DNA of 64,000 nucleotides from Nocardioides ganghwensis (GCF_014779655.1 NZ_JACXYX010000001.1:372001-436000); one strand, 5' to 3'; counted from the first letter of the stretch, positions 53,698 through 63,301 are shown. Numbers and translations are program-made. The notes: generated by a model not told the origin, from the letters alone.

Positions 53698-54666
53698 CTA
53701 GTCGAAGACGTCCACGTGCACGTGGTCACGGTGCTCCAGGATCGCCCGGTCACCCCCTGAGGACGACGGGACGCGGTAGTCGCGCCAGCCGTCGCCCGCC
53801 CACGACCCGGCACGCCAGATGCGGTCGTCGAAGATGATCGTCTTGATGTCGAGCCGGTCGGCGTTGGCGACGAGGTAGGACGCCATCGCCCAGCCGCGCT
53901 TCTTGTTCTCCGGGTTGACCGGCCGGAAGAACACGTCGATCGCCCGGCCCTCGTAGTGCGCCGAGCCCTCCATGTGCCCGCTCGAGACACCACCCGGCTC
54001 GAAGCCGCCGAGGGAGAGGGTGCCGAAGCGCGCCTCGAGGTCCTCGCGCACCGTCGTGGCGCGCTCGACGAGCCCGCTCGCGTCGATCTCGTCGCTCGCC
54101 TCGTCGGCGTCGCCCGGCACGTCGCACCACAGAGCGCCGGGGGAGTTGCCCGTCAGTGCGGAGGCGAGGGCCCGACCGTCCTTCTCGTGGTCGGCGTACG
54201 CGTCGGGGTAGGCCGAGCGCTGCACCTCCTGGGCGGCGACGGTGATCTCCATCGAGTCGTACCCGTCGACCTCCTGGAGCGCGTCGTAGAACGCGTTCGT
54301 CGCATAGACCGGGTCCGTCAGCTGCGCCACGCTGCCCCACCCCTGGGAGGGACGCTGCTGGAACAGCCCGACGGAGTCGCGGTCGCCGTAGTCGATGTTG
54401 TAGAGCTTCGACTCCTGGTACGCCGTGGCGAGGGCGATGCTCGCGGCGCGGGCCGGCAGGCCGCGCTCGACCGAGATCGCGGTGATCAGCGCGGCGTTCT
54501 CGGCCTGCTCGAGGTCGACCTCGACCGTGTGGCCGTCGACCTCGGCGGTGCACCCGCTGGTGTCGAGGATCCGCGGCACGCCGCCGCGGTCGACGAGCAC
54601 CAGCGCGGTCGCGGCGGCGCCGAGGGCCACCACCGCGCCGACCGCGGCCGTACGGAGGGAGGGCAC
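53698..54666 (-). CDS. Secreted lysozyme-like plus M15-like wall protein
   Basis: 322 residues from GTG (VPSLRTAAVGAVVALG). An N-terminal hydrophobic segment anchors or exports it. Residues about 45-160 contain ALATAYQESKLYN and DSVGLFQQRPSQGWG, resembling transglycosylase/lysozyme-like domains; residues about 195-322 contain SSGHMEGSAHYEGRAIDVF and EHRDHVHVDVF, with the His/Asp/His spacing of M15-type or related zinc peptidases. The two-domain layout suggests peptidoglycan trimming. It starts 2 bases after dapD on the same strand. Homologues are often misnamed heavy metal transporters. Confidence 0.68.
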   Translation of the reverse strand: MPSLRTAAVGAVVALGAAATALVLVDRGGVPRILDTSGCTAEVDGHTVEVDLEQAENAALITAISVERGLPARAASIALATAYQESKLYNIDYGDRDSVGLFQQRPSQGWGSVAQLTDPVYATNAFYDALQEVDGYDSMEITVAAQEVQRSAYPDAYADHEKDGRALASALTGNSPGALWCDVPGDADEASDEIDASGLVERATTVREDLEARFGTLSLGGFEPGGVSSGHMEGSAHYEGRAIDVFFRPVNPENKKRGWAMASYLVANADRLDIKTIIFDDRIWRAGSWAGDGWRDYRVPSSSGGDRAILEHRDHVHVDVFD

Positions 54667-54668
54667 GG

Positions 54669-55610
54669 CTAGTTGGCGTGCAGCGCCGCGTTGAGGGCGA
54701 TGCCCTCGCCCTTCCACGGCACCGCCTCGATGGCGCCGCTGACCGAGTTGCGGCGGAACAGGACGTTGTCGACGCCCGAGAGCGTGGCCGCCTTGACCAC
54801 CTGCGGCTTGCCGTCCATGTCGGACACGGTCACCTTGGTGCCGGCCGTGACGTAGCAGCCGGCCTCGACGACGCAGTCGTCGCCGAGGGAGATGCCGATG
54901 CCGGCGTTGGCGCCGAGCAGGCAGCGCTCGCCGATGGAGATGACCTCCTTGCCGCCGCCCGACAGGGTGCCCATGATCGAGGAGCCGCCGCCGACGTCGG
55001 AGCCGTCGCCGACGACCACGCCGCCGGAGATGCGGCCCTCGACCATCGAGGTGCCGAGCGTACCGGCGTTGAAGTTCACGAAGCCCTCGTGCATCACTGT
55101 CGTGCCCTCGGCGAGGTGCGCGCCGAGCCGGACGCGGTCGGCGTCGCCGATGCGTACGCCGGTGGGCACGACGTAGTCGACCATCCGCGGGAACTTGTCG
55201 ACACCGAAGACGGTCACGTGCTGGCCGCTCGCGCGCAGCCGGGCGCGGGTCGCCTCGAAGCCCTCGACGGCGCACGGACCGGCGGAGGTCCACACGACGT
55301 TGGTGAGCAGCCCGAAGATCCCGTCGAGGTTCTGCCCGTGCGGCTTGACCAGCCGGGAGGAGAGGAGGTGCAGCCGCAGCCACACGTCCTCGGTCGAAAC
55401 CGGGGCCTCGTCGAGGTCGGCGATCTCGACCAGCCGCACCTCGCGGCGTACGCCGCGGGCCCCGTCGTCGCCCTCCAGCGCGGTCAGCTCCGCAGGGGCG
55501 TCGCCCTCGGTCGCCCCGAGGACGGGGGAGGGGAACCACGCGTCGAGGACGGTGTCGCCGGACGAGCCGGTGTGCAGGGTCAGCAGGGCGTAGCCGGAAG
55601 CAGCAGTCAC
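54669..55610 (-). CDS. dapD: Tetrahydrodipicolinate N-succinyltransferase
   Basis: 313 residues from GTG. Left-handed beta-helix enzyme: [19 protein letters not shown], then [17 protein letters not shown] and [17 protein letters not shown] are hexapeptide-repeat turns and the succinyl-CoA site seen in actinobacterial DapD. It makes N-succinyl-2-amino-6-ketopimelate, the substrate of the dapC product encoded 1 kb away on the other strand. Co-transcribed with the wall-hydrolase-like gene. Confidence 0.93.
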   Translation of the reverse strand: MTAASGYALLTLHTGSSGDTVLDAWFPSPVLGATEGDAPAELTALEGDDGARGVRREVRLVEIADLDEAPVSTEDVWLRLHLLSSRLVKPHGQNLDGIFGLLTNVVWTSAGPCAVEGFEATRARLRASGQHVTVFGVDKFPRMVDYVVPTGVRIGDADRVRLGAHLAEGTTVMHEGFVNFNAGTLGTSMVEGRISGGVVVGDGSDVGGGSSIMGTLSGGGKEVISIGERCLLGANAGIGISLGDDCVVEAGCYVTAGTKVTVSDMDGKPQVVKAATLSGVDNVLFRRNSVSGAIEAVPWKGEGIALNAALHAN

Positions 55611-55653
55611 GCGGACAGCCTACGGAGGCCGTTCCACCCGCCCGGGTGGTGCC

Positions 55654-56199
55654 CTACTGCCCCGCGCGGCCGTCGATGCACTCGCGCACCAGGTCGGCGT
55701 GGCCGCAGTGGCGGGCGTACTCCTCGATCATGTGCACGACGATGTCGCGCACCTCGGTCGGCTCCCCGTGCACGTCCACGACCGCGTCGAGGTCGGTGCG
55801 CTCCAGCACCTCGCGGGCGTACGCGACCTCCGACTGCCACAGCGCGTGGCTCGCGCGCACGAGGTCGTCGTCGACCTCGGGGAAGCTGAAGCCCGCGTCC
55901 TCGGCCTCGTCCTGGAACAGCCGCGGGATGTCCGTCCGCGCCTCGATCACCCGGCGGAACCAGCTCTGCTCGACCCGCGCCATGTGCCGGACGAGGCCGA
56001 GCAGCGAGATGTTGGACGGCGGCACCGCCCTGGTCGCCAGCTGCTCCGCGGTGAGGTCGTCGCACTTGAGCGCCAGCGTCTGGCGGTAGTGCTCGAGGTA
56101 GCCGACCAGGCACTCGCGCTCGCCGCGCGTCGGACCCGTCTGCATCCGCGGGTCCTGGTCGGTCGGGAGCCACATGCCGTCGTAGCCGGGGTGCGCCAT
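55654..56199 (-). CDS. DinB-fold (DUF664) protein
   Basis: 181 residues from ATG (MAHPGYDGMWLP). A four-helix bundle of DinB/mycothiol-dependent maleylpyruvate isomerase type: YLEHYRQTLALKCDDLTAEQL, SLLGLVRHMARVEQSWFRR (first metal His) and VVHMIEEYARHCGHADLVRE (two further His). These proteins bind a divalent metal and often use mycothiol, consistent with mshB in the window. Substrate unknown. A TTG four codons upstream is an alternative start. Divergent from the gene at 56583 across a repeat array. Confidence 0.85.
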   Translation of the reverse strand: MAHPGYDGMWLPTDQDPRMQTGPTRGERECLVGYLEHYRQTLALKCDDLTAEQLATRAVPPSNISLLGLVRHMARVEQSWFRRVIEARTDIPRLFQDEAEDAGFSFPEVDDDLVRASHALWQSEVAYAREVLERTDLDAVVDVHGEPTEVRDIVVHMIEEYARHCGHADLVRECIDGRAGQ

Positions 56200-56226
56200 G
56201 GGACCACCCAACCGTCCGGCGCCCGG

Positions 56227-56498
56227 GGTGGTCCAGTGGGTTCTGGCGGTCTGCCGCGGTAGTCCAGTGGGTTCTGGCGGTCTGCCGCGGTAGTCCAGTG
56301 GGTTCTGGCGGTCTGCCGCGGTAGTCCAGTGGGTTCTGGCGGTCTGCCGCGGTAGTCCAGTGGGTTCTGGCGGTCTGCCGCGGTGGTTCTCCAGCGGGCA
56401 ACGGTCGCGTACGGCGGCGCCCGAAGCCCGCCACTGTCCACTGGACTACCCCCGTTGGCGCGGCGACCACGGCGAGCCACTTCCCACTGGACTACCCC
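56227..56498. repeat. Five 31-bp tandem repeats with inverted partners
   Basis: Five units of 31 bp run from 56227 to 56381; units 2-5 are identical and unit 1 differs by one base (GTGGTCC for GTAGTCC). Each begins GGTAGTCCAGTGGG and ends GGTCTGCCGC. Reverse-complement arms follow at 56438-56453 (CCACTGGACTACC) and 56484-56498. There are no unique spacers, so this is not a CRISPR. It fills the 383-base gap between divergent genes; bases 56499-56582 lead to the start at 56583 without other recognised signals. Confidence 0.92.
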
Positions 56499-56582
56499 GC
56501 GGACCGCAGCAGCACCTGCCCGTCCGGTGATTGCCCTGTGGACGAGCACCGCGAGGGTCTCTGGCGGGGGAAGGGTCGTCAC

Positions 56583-57620
56583 ATGTACGTCCCGCAGCCC
56601 TTCCACCCCCGCCGTCCGGGCCTTGTCGCGCCGGTGAAGATCGACCCTTCTGGCCGAGCCGGCCCGACGCGCGGTCAGTCGCGCGGGCGGAGGTGGCGTA
56701 CGACGACGCGGGGGTTGGTGGTGCCGTCCGACCTCGTCGTCTCCACGCAGCAGCGAACCCTGGAGGCGAGTGCGGTTCTTCACGGCGGCGAGGCGGTCAC
56801 GGGGTGGGCAGCGTTGGACTGGCAGGGTGCCCGATGGTTCGACGGGACCTCGGGCGGGGTCGAGAACAACGACGTACCACTCGTCGCGCGCCGGCACCTG
56901 CTCAGGCAACCGGGGTTCTCGGTGAGCCAGGAGTTCCTGGACCCGCGGGAGATCCTGACCGTCGACGGCCTTCCCATCACACCGGCGGTCCGTTCGGTCG
57001 TGTTTGAGGTGCGCCGTGCAGCCAACCTCGGTGACGCGGTCGTGGCACTCGACATGGCCTGCTATTCCGACCTGGTCAGCATCGCGGAGGTCTCGTCGTA
57101 CGTCTCGCAGCTCGGTCCGGTGACGGGGATCCAGCAGGCACGTGACGCTCTGGCCGAGGCAGACGAGAACTCCTGGTCGCCACGTGAGTCGCAGATGAGA
57201 GGCGTATGGACCCGCCGGGCGGGCCTCGCCAGGCCGCTGTGCAACGCGCCCCTCTTCACGACCGACGGCCGCCACATCGGCACGCCGGACCTCGTCGATC
57301 CGCACATCGGGTTGCTCGGGCTCTACAACGGCCGTGACCACTTGACGCTCGTCGGAGCGTCGAACGATCGAGACAAGGAGGCGGCGTACCGCGACCTTGG
57401 CCTCGAGACGGTCACCATGCTGGCCACCGACTGGTACGACCTCGGTGGATTCGTCGAGCGCGCGCACCAGGCGGCGCGTCGAGCGCGCGCCCAGCACGAC
57501 GTCCGACGGTGGACGCTGACCCCGCCGCCCGGCTGGGTCTCGACCTCGACGGTGGCGCTCCGCCGTGCGCTCACCGCAGATCAGCGGCGACGCTACTTGC
57601 GCTACCGCTTGGCGAGCTGA
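56583..57620 (+). CDS. Type IV AbiEi-like / DUF559-related protein, uncertain
   Basis: 345 residues from ATG (MYVPQPFHPRRPG). The first third resembles the N-terminal part of actinobacterial proteins with an AbiEi-type HTH (TTRGLVVPSDLVVSTQQRTLEASAVL split over the region, then TGWAALDWQGARWFDG). The C-terminal third, GTPDLVDPHIGLLGLYNGRDH and YRDLGLETVTML, follows the DUF559/Vsr-like PD-(D/E)xK layout, but the Glu usually found in the GEYDG-like segment is Leu, so nuclease activity is doubtful. Repeat arrays lie on both sides. Codon use has somewhat more A/T at third positions than its neighbours. Confidence 0.5.
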   Translation: MYVPQPFHPRRPGLVAPVKIDPSGRAGPTRGQSRGRRWRTTTRGLVVPSDLVVSTQQRTLEASAVLHGGEAVTGWAALDWQGARWFDGTSGGVENNDVPLVARRHLLRQPGFSVSQEFLDPREILTVDGLPITPAVRSVVFEVRRAANLGDAVVALDMACYSDLVSIAEVSSYVSQLGPVTGIQQARDALAEADENSWSPRESQMRGVWTRRAGLARPLCNAPLFTTDGRHIGTPDLVDPHIGLLGLYNGRDHLTLVGASNDRDKEAAYRDLGLETVTMLATDWYDLGGFVERAHQAARRARAQHDVRRWTLTPPPGWVSTSTVALRRALTADQRRRYLRYRLAS

Positions 57621-57659
57621 GGCTCGCAGCGGAGTTCGTGGCTGCTGGCCCTGTCAGCT

Positions 57660-57923
57660 GGGGTAGTCCAGCGGGTTCTGGCTCTCGAGCGGGATAGTCC
57701 AGTGAGGAGTGGCTGGCCATAGCCCAATCCGACAGCCACTACCCACTGGACTACCCGCCGCTGCCCAATCCGACAGCCACTACCCACTGGACTACCCCGC
57801 GGCGCCCCCGCGGCGCCCCCGCGGCGCCCCCGCGGCGCCCCCGCGGCGCCCCCACTGGACTACCCCGCGGCGCCCCCGGGGCGCCCCCGCGGCGCCCCCG
57901 CGGCGCCCCCGCGGCGCCCCCGC
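57660..57923. repeat. GTAGTCC-type cluster followed by an 11-bp GC-only array
   Basis: Forward cores lie at 57662 and 57694 (the second ATAGTCC), and reverse cores GGACTAC near 57748, 57790 and 57857. A roughly 40-bp unit CCAATCCGACAGCCACTACC plus the reverse arm is repeated directly (57723-57756 and 57764-57798). From 57799 an 11-bp unit GCGGCGCCCCC repeats five times, is broken by one reverse arm, then continues about five more times with one variant to 57923. Upstream of the ileS T-box; assembly here could be unreliable. Confidence 0.88.
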
Positions 57924-57990
57924 CACCCCGCGCCGGGGCACCTTCGCCCGGAATGGATTGGCGCGCCCGCTCGCGCCCGCCGTACGATCG

Positions 57991-58205
57991 CCGCAGGCGC
58001 TTGAGCCGTCATCAGCGGCGAGCCTCGGGAAGAACGGGTACGGCGATCCGGCCGCCACCTCACTAGACCCCGACGGGTACGGCCCGACACAGCCGGAACG
58101 AAGCGGTCGTCTCCCCGCCGGGGAGCGGCAAGCGAGGTGGTACCGCGGTCTGCAGATCGTCCTCGTGGTGAAGACCCGAGACGTACGACGCACCGCGAGG
58201 AGCAC
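57991..58205 (+). promoter_or_regulatory. Translational T-box riboswitch of ileS
   Basis: The T-box core AGGTGGTACCGCGG is at 58135-58148, preceded by a CTCCCC-GCC-GGGGAG stem III-like hairpin. The likely specifier is ATC at 58011-58013 in a short stem I, matching isoleucine. No terminator follows; instead CCTCG at 58161-58165 can pair either with CGAGG beside the T-box (58133-58137) or with CGAGG of the ribosome-binding site (58196-58200). This is the class II arrangement of actinobacterial ileS leaders: uncharged tRNA-Ile frees the ribosome site. Confidence 0.9.
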
Positions 58206-58209
58206 CCAG

Positions 58210-61200
58210 ATGGCCTACCCCAAGGTCTCGCACACCGACGCCACGACCGTCGCCAGCAGCCCGCGCTTCCCCGCGATCGAGGAGGCGGTGCTCGCCTACT
58301 GGGAGTCCGACGACACCTTCCGCGCGAGCGTCGAGCAGCGCGACGGCGGGCAGGACGGCGCCAACGAGTTCGTCTTCTACGACGGCCCGCCGTTCGCCAA
58401 CGGCCTGCCGCACTACGGCCACCTGCTCACCGGCTACGTCAAGGACCTCATCCCGCGCTACCAGACGATGCGCGGCAAGCGCGTCGAGCGCCGCTTCGGC
58501 TGGGACACCCACGGCCTGCCCGCCGAGCTCGAGGCGATGCGCCTCAACGGCATCAAGACCACCGACGAGATCGTCGAGCTGGGCATCGAGAAGTTCAACG
58601 AGGCCTGCCGCCAGTCCGTCCTGAAGTACACCGGCGAGTGGCGCGACTACGTCACCCGCCAGGCGCGCTGGGTCGACTTCGACAACGACTACCGCACCAT
58701 GAACCCCGAGTTCATGGAGTCGGTCATCTGGGCCTTCAAGCAGCTGCACGACAAGGGCCTGGTCTACGAGGGCTTCCGCGTGCTGCCCTACTGCTGGCAG
58801 GACGAGACGCCGCTGTCCAACCACGAGCTGCGGATGGACGACGACGTCTACCAGATGCGGCAGGACCCGGCCGTCACCGTCGGCTACGACGTCACGTCCG
58901 ACGGCCCGTTCAAGGGCGTCAAGGTCCTCGTCTGGACGACGACCCCCTGGACCCTGCCGTCCAACCTCGCGGTCATGGTCGGCGAGGACATCGACTACGT
59001 CGTGGTGGAGTCCGACGGCCCGACCGGCAGCCCGGAGCGCTACCTCATCGCCGAGGCCCGCCTTGCGTCGTACGCCCGCGAGCTGGGCGAGGAGCCCGAG
59101 GTCACCTGGCGCGGCACGGGCACCGACCTCGTCGGCCTGGAGTACGCCCCGCCGTTCTCCTACTACGCCGGCCACGAGCGTGCGTTCCGGCTCGTGCCCG
59201 CCGAGTTCGTCACGACCACGGACGGCACCGGGCTGGTGCACACTGCCGGCGCCTTCGGTGAGGACGACAAGGTCGTCACAGACCGCGAGGGCATCGAGGC
59301 GGTCATGCCGGTCGGCAAGGACGGCCGCTTCACCTTCCCCGTCACCGACTACGAGGGCATGCAGGTCTTCGACGCCAACCTGCAGATCATCGACCACCTC
59401 AAGGCCGCGACCCGACCCCCGCGGGTCGAGCAGGGCGAGGAACGAGCCCGTGTCGAGACCAAGGGCACCGGCTCCGTCACCCCGGGCACCGTGCTCGTGC
59501 GCCGCGAGACGTACGACCACTCCTACCCGCACTGCTGGCGCTGCCGGCAGCCGCTGATCTACAAGGGCGTCTCGTCGTGGTTCGTCGAGGTGACCAAGGT
59601 CAAGGAGCGCCTGATGGCGCTCAACCAGGACATCCGGTGGGTGCCCGACCACATCAAGGACGGCCAGTTCGGCAAGTGGCTGGAGAACGCCCGCGACTGG
59701 TCGATCACCCGCAACCGCTTCTGGGGCAGCCCGGTGCCGGTGTGGAAGTCCGACGACGAGCACTACCCGCGCGTCGACGTCTACGGCTCCTTCGAGGAGA
59801 TCGAGCGCGACTTCGGCACGCTGCCGCGCGACAAGGACGGCAACCCGGACCTGCACCGGCCGTTCGTCGACGAGCTGACCCGCCCGAACCCCGACGACCC
59901 GACCGGGAAGTCCACGATGCGCCGCGTCACCGACGTCCTCGACGTGTGGTTCGACTCGGGCTCGATGAGCTTCGCTCAGGTGCACTACCCGTTCGAGAAC
60001 AAGGACTGGTTCGAGCACCACTTCCCCGGCGACTTCATCGTCGAGTACATCGGCCAGACCCGCGGCTGGTTCTACACGATGCACGTCCTGGCGGGAGCGA
60101 TCTTCGACCGCCCCGCGTTCTCGACCTGCCTGAGCCACGGCATCGTGCTCGGCAACGACGGCCAGAAGATGTCCAAGTCGCTGCGCAACTACCCCGACGT
60201 GCGCGAGGTCTTCGACCGCGACGGCGCCGACGCGATGCGCTGGTTCCTCATGTCGAGCCCGATCCTGCGCGGCGGCAACCTCGTCGTCACCGAGCAGGGC
60301 ATCCGCGACTCGGTGCGGCAGGTGCTGATCCCGCTGTGGAACAGCTGGTCGTTCTTCAGCCTGTACGCCAACGCGGCGAAGGGCGGCGAGGGACACGACG
60401 CCCGCTGGCGCACCGACAGCGCGCACCCGATGGACCGCTACATCCTGGCCAAGCTGCGCGACTACGTCGCCGCGATGACCGACCAGCTCGACAACTACGA
60501 GGTGGCCGCGGCGTGCGACTCGACGCGCGGCTTCCTCGACGTGCTGACCAACTGGTACATCCGCCGCTCCCGCGACCGCTTCTGGGACGAGGACGCCGAC
60601 GCGTTCGACACCCTCTACACGGTGCTCGAGGTGGTCTGCCGGGTCACCGCCCCGCTGATGCCGCTGACCACCGAGGAGGTCTGGCGCGGCCTGACGGGTG
60701 AGCGGTCGGTGCACCTCACCGACTGGCCGGCCGCCGAGAGCCTGCCCGCCGACGACGCGCTGGTCGCCTCGATGGACACGGTCCGCGACGTCTGCTCCGC
60801 CGGCTCGGCGCTGCGCAAGGCCGCCAACCTGCGCAACCGCCTGCCGCTGTCCGGGCTGACCGTCGTGAGCGACGCCGACCTCACCGGGTTCGAGTCGCTG
60901 GTCGCCGACGAGCTCAACCTCAAGGCCGTCACCCTGCTCGCGGCCGACGCGCCCGAGGCGGAGTCGTACGGCGTCTCGCAGCGCCTGACCGTCAACGCCC
61001 GCGCCGCCGGGCCGCGGCTCGGCAAGGACGTCCAGCTCGCGATCAAGGGCTCGAAGTCGGGTGACTGGTCGGTCGCCGAGGACGGCACCGTCACCGCCGG
61101 CGGTCTCGCGCTGGTCGAGGGGGAGTACTCCCTCGAGACCGTCGCCGGGTCGTCCGACGACGACGCGGCGATCGGCATGCTGCCGCGCGGCGGCTTCGTC

Positions 61201-61452
61201 GTGCTCGACACCGCTGTCACACCTGAGCTCGAGGCCGAGGGCACCGCCCGCGACCTGGTGCGCGCGGTCCAGCAGGCCCGCAAGGACGCCGGCCTCCAGG
61301 TCAGCGACCGCATCTCGCTCACGCTCGCCGGACCGGAGGAGACACTCGCCGCCGCCCGGACCCACGAGGCCCTGATCGCCGAGGAGACGCTGGCGACGGC
61401 GGTCGCGTACGCCGCGGCGCCCGAGGTGGGTGTCGAGGTCGCCCGCGCCTGA
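58210..61452 (+). CDS. ileS: Isoleucyl-tRNA synthetase
   Basis: 1,080 residues, class I synthetase. The HIGH-type motif is HYGH at 68-71 ([16 protein letters not shown]) and KMSKS is at 653-657 ([10 protein letters not shown]). Between them lies the editing domain with [13 protein letters not shown] and the Cys-containing insert [16 protein letters not shown]. The length matches the longer, eukaryote-like IleRS type that often resists mupirocin. Start ATG follows GAGGAG; the longer upstream frame runs through repeats and the T-box and is not coding. Confidence 0.96.
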   Translation: MAYPKVSHTDATTVASSPRFPAIEEAVLAYWESDDTFRASVEQRDGGQDGANEFVFYDGPPFANGLPHYGHLLTGYVKDLIPRYQTMRGKRVERRFGWDTHGLPAELEAMRLNGIKTTDEIVELGIEKFNEACRQSVLKYTGEWRDYVTRQARWVDFDNDYRTMNPEFMESVIWAFKQLHDKGLVYEGFRVLPYCWQDETPLSNHELRMDDDVYQMRQDPAVTVGYDVTSDGPFKGVKVLVWTTTPWTLPSNLAVMVGEDIDYVVVESDGPTGSPERYLIAEARLASYARELGEEPEVTWRGTGTDLVGLEYAPPFSYYAGHERAFRLVPAEFVTTTDGTGLVHTAGAFGEDDKVVTDREGIEAVMPVGKDGRFTFPVTDYEGMQVFDANLQIIDHLKAATRPPRVEQGEERARVETKGTGSVTPGTVLVRRETYDHSYPHCWRCRQPLIYKGVSSWFVEVTKVKERLMALNQDIRWVPDHIKDGQFGKWLENARDWSITRNRFWGSPVPVWKSDDEHYPRVDVYGSFEEIERDFGTLPRDKDGNPDLHRPFVDELTRPNPDDPTGKSTMRRVTDVLDVWFDSGSMSFAQVHYPFENKDWFEHHFPGDFIVEYIGQTRGWFYTMHVLAGAIFDRPAFSTCLSHGIVLGNDGQKMSKSLRNYPDVREVFDRDGADAMRWFLMSSPILRGGNLVVTEQGIRDSVRQVLIPLWNSWSFFSLYANAAKGGEGHDARWRTDSAHPMDRYILAKLRDYVAAMTDQLDNYEVAAACDSTRGFLDVLTNWYIRRSRDRFWDEDADAFDTLYTVLEVVCRVTAPLMPLTTEEVWRGLTGERSVHLTDWPAAESLPADDALVASMDTVRDVCSAGSALRKAANLRNRLPLSGLTVVSDADLTGFESLVADELNLKAVTLLAADAPEAESYGVSQRLTVNARAAGPRLGKDVQLAIKGSKSGDWSVAEDGTVTAGGLALVEGEYSLETVAGSSDDDAAIGMLPRGGFVVLDTAVTPELEAEGTARDLVRAVQQARKDAGLQVSDRISLTLAGPEETLAAARTHEALIAEETLATAVAYAAAPEVGVEVARA

Positions 61453-61490
61453 TCGGAGGTGACTGGCCGACGGGCTGGTTGGATGGGGCC

Positions 61491-62549
61491 ATGACCCACC
61501 TCGACCTGTCCGCGGACGTCGTCACGCTGACCCAGCAGCTCGTCGACATCTTCTCCGTCAGCCACGAGGAGCAGGAGATCGCCGACGCCGTCGAGACGGC
61601 GCTGTCCGCGCTGCCCCACCTCACCGTCACCCGCCGGGGCCACACCCTCGTCGCGCGTACGGACCTCGGGCGCGGCGAACGGGTCGTGGTCGCTGGTCAC
61701 CTCGACACCGTGCCGCTCAACGACAACCTGCCCTCCCGCCTCGAGGACGGCGTCCTGCACGGGCTCGGCAGCTGCGACATGAAGGGCGGCGACGCGGTGA
61801 TGCTCAAGCTCGCCGCCGACGTGACCGAGCCCAACCGCGACCTCACCTTCGTGTTCTACGAGGCCGAGGAGGTCGACTCGGTCCACAACGGGCTGCGCAA
61901 GCTGACCGTCAGCGACCCCGACCTCCTCGAGGCCGACTTCGCGATCCTCATGGAGCCCAGCAACGCCTCGGTCGAGGCCGGCTGCCAGGGCACGATGCGG
62001 GTCGACGTACGCACCACGGGCGAGCGCTCGCACAGCGCGCGCAGCTGGAAGGGTGTCAACGCCATCCACCTCGCCGCTCCCGTGCTCGCCCGGCTCAACG
62101 ACTACGTCGCGCGGCAGCCCGAGATCGACGGCCTGACCTACCACGAGGGCCTCAACGCCACCGGCATCCGCGGCGGAGTCGCCGGCAACGTGATCCCCGA
62201 CGAGTGCGTCGTCGAGGTCAACTTCCGCTTCGCCCCCGACCGCAGCGAGGCCGATGCCGAGGCGTACGTCCGCGAGTTCTTCGAGGGCTACGACGTGACG
62301 GTGACCGACATGGCCGCGGGCGCGATGCCCGGCCTCGACCGGCCCGCCGCCAAGGCCTTCGTCGAGGCCGTCGGCGGCGACGTCGCGCCGAAGTTCGGCT
62401 GGACCGACGTCGCGCAGTTCACCAAGCTCGGCATCCCCGCGGTCAACTTCGGCCCCGGCGACCCGATGTTCGCGCACAAGCAGGACGAGCACGTCCCCAC
62501 CGAGCACATCGAGCGCTGCGAGCGGATCCTCAAGGCGTGGCTGGCATGA
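61491..62549 (+). CDS. dapE: Succinyl-diaminopimelate desuccinylase
   Basis: 352 residues. M20-type metallohydrolase: VVVAGHLDTVP (first metal His and Asp), GLGSCDMKGGDAVM (bridging Asp), FVFYEAEEVD (catalytic Glu pair) and NFGPGDPMFAHKQDEHVP (last His). It releases succinate to give LL-diaminopimelate. ATG at 61491 is four codons into the frame. The gene lies 38 bases after ileS and overlaps the LOG gene. Confidence 0.93.
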   Translation: MTHLDLSADVVTLTQQLVDIFSVSHEEQEIADAVETALSALPHLTVTRRGHTLVARTDLGRGERVVVAGHLDTVPLNDNLPSRLEDGVLHGLGSCDMKGGDAVMLKLAADVTEPNRDLTFVFYEAEEVDSVHNGLRKLTVSDPDLLEADFAILMEPSNASVEAGCQGTMRVDVRTTGERSHSARSWKGVNAIHLAAPVLARLNDYVARQPEIDGLTYHEGLNATGIRGGVAGNVIPDECVVEVNFRFAPDRSEADAEAYVREFFEGYDVTVTDMAAGAMPGLDRPAAKAFVEAVGGDVAPKFGWTDVAQFTKLGIPAVNFGPGDPMFAHKQDEHVPTEHIERCERILKAWLA

Positions 62550-63301
62550 AGGATCGCTACAAGGGGCCGGTCCTCGAGCGGCGCGGCCAGGTCGAGCCGG
62601 GCACGACCGACCAGCGCCTGCTCGACTCCCGGGGCCCGACGGACTGGGTGCACGAGGACCCGTGGCGTGTCATGCGCATCCAGGCAGAGTTCGTCGAGGG
62701 CTTCGGTGCGCTCGCCGAGCTGGGGCCGGCGATCGCGGTCTTCGGCTCTGCCCGCACCCCCGCCGACCACCCGTTCTACGCGATCGGCGAGCAGGCCGGC
62801 CGCAAGCTGGCCGAGGCAGGCTTCGCCGTCATCACCGGCGGCGGCCCGGGGGCGATGGAGGCTGCCAACAAGGGCGCCTGCGAGGCCGGGGGAGTGAGTG
62901 TCGGGCTCGGCATCGAGCTGCCCTTCGAGTCGGGCCTCAACCAGTGGGTCGACAAGGGCATCAACTTCCGCTACTTCTTCGCCCGCAAGACGATGTTCGT
63001 CAAGTACTCGCAGGGGTTCGTGGTGCTTCCCGGGGGCCTGGGAACCTTCGACGAGCTCTTCGAGGCGCTCACCCTCGTGCAGACGCAGAAGGTCACGTCC
63101 TTCCCGATCGTGCTCATCGGCACGGACTACTGGCAGGGCCTGATCGACTGGCTGCGCGACACCGTGCTCGCCGAGGGCAAGATCAACGCGGGCGACCTCG
63201 ACATGCTGGTCGTGACCGACGACGTCGACGAGGCCGTGTCGCTGATGGTCGCCGCGCGCGAGGACCGCTGGCCCGACCCGGCACCGGAGCGTCCCGAATG
63301 A
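62546..63301 (+). CDS. LOG-family (TIGR00730) Rossmann protein
   Basis: 251 residues, ATG overlapping the dapE stop (ATGA). AIAVFGSARTPADHPFY, VITGGGPGAMEAANKGA and the motif LPGGLGTFDELFEALT are those of LOG phosphoribohydrolases, which cut nucleoside 5'-monophosphates to base and ribose 5-phosphate and include cytokinin-activating enzymes. The group next to dapE in actinobacteria (Rv1205-like) is the close fit. About 55 residues precede the core. Confidence 0.9.
   Translation: MKDRYKGPVLERRGQVEPGTTDQRLLDSRGPTDWVHEDPWRVMRIQAEFVEGFGALAELGPAIAVFGSARTPADHPFYAIGEQAGRKLAEAGFAVITGGGPGAMEAANKGACEAGGVSVGLGIELPFESGLNQWVDKGINFRYFFARKTMFVKYSQGFVVLPGGLGTFDELFEALTLVQTQKVTSFPIVLIGTDYWQGLIDWLRDTVLAEGKINAGDLDMLVVTDDVDEAVSLMVAAREDRWPDPAPERPE

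Noticed and set aside
56227..56381. CRISPR-like tandem array
   Set aside because: Units abut without unique spacers, and no cas genes are near.
57709..58209. N-terminal extension of ileS through repeats
   Set aside because: It would translate the repeat array and T-box; the family start and ribosome site are at 58210.
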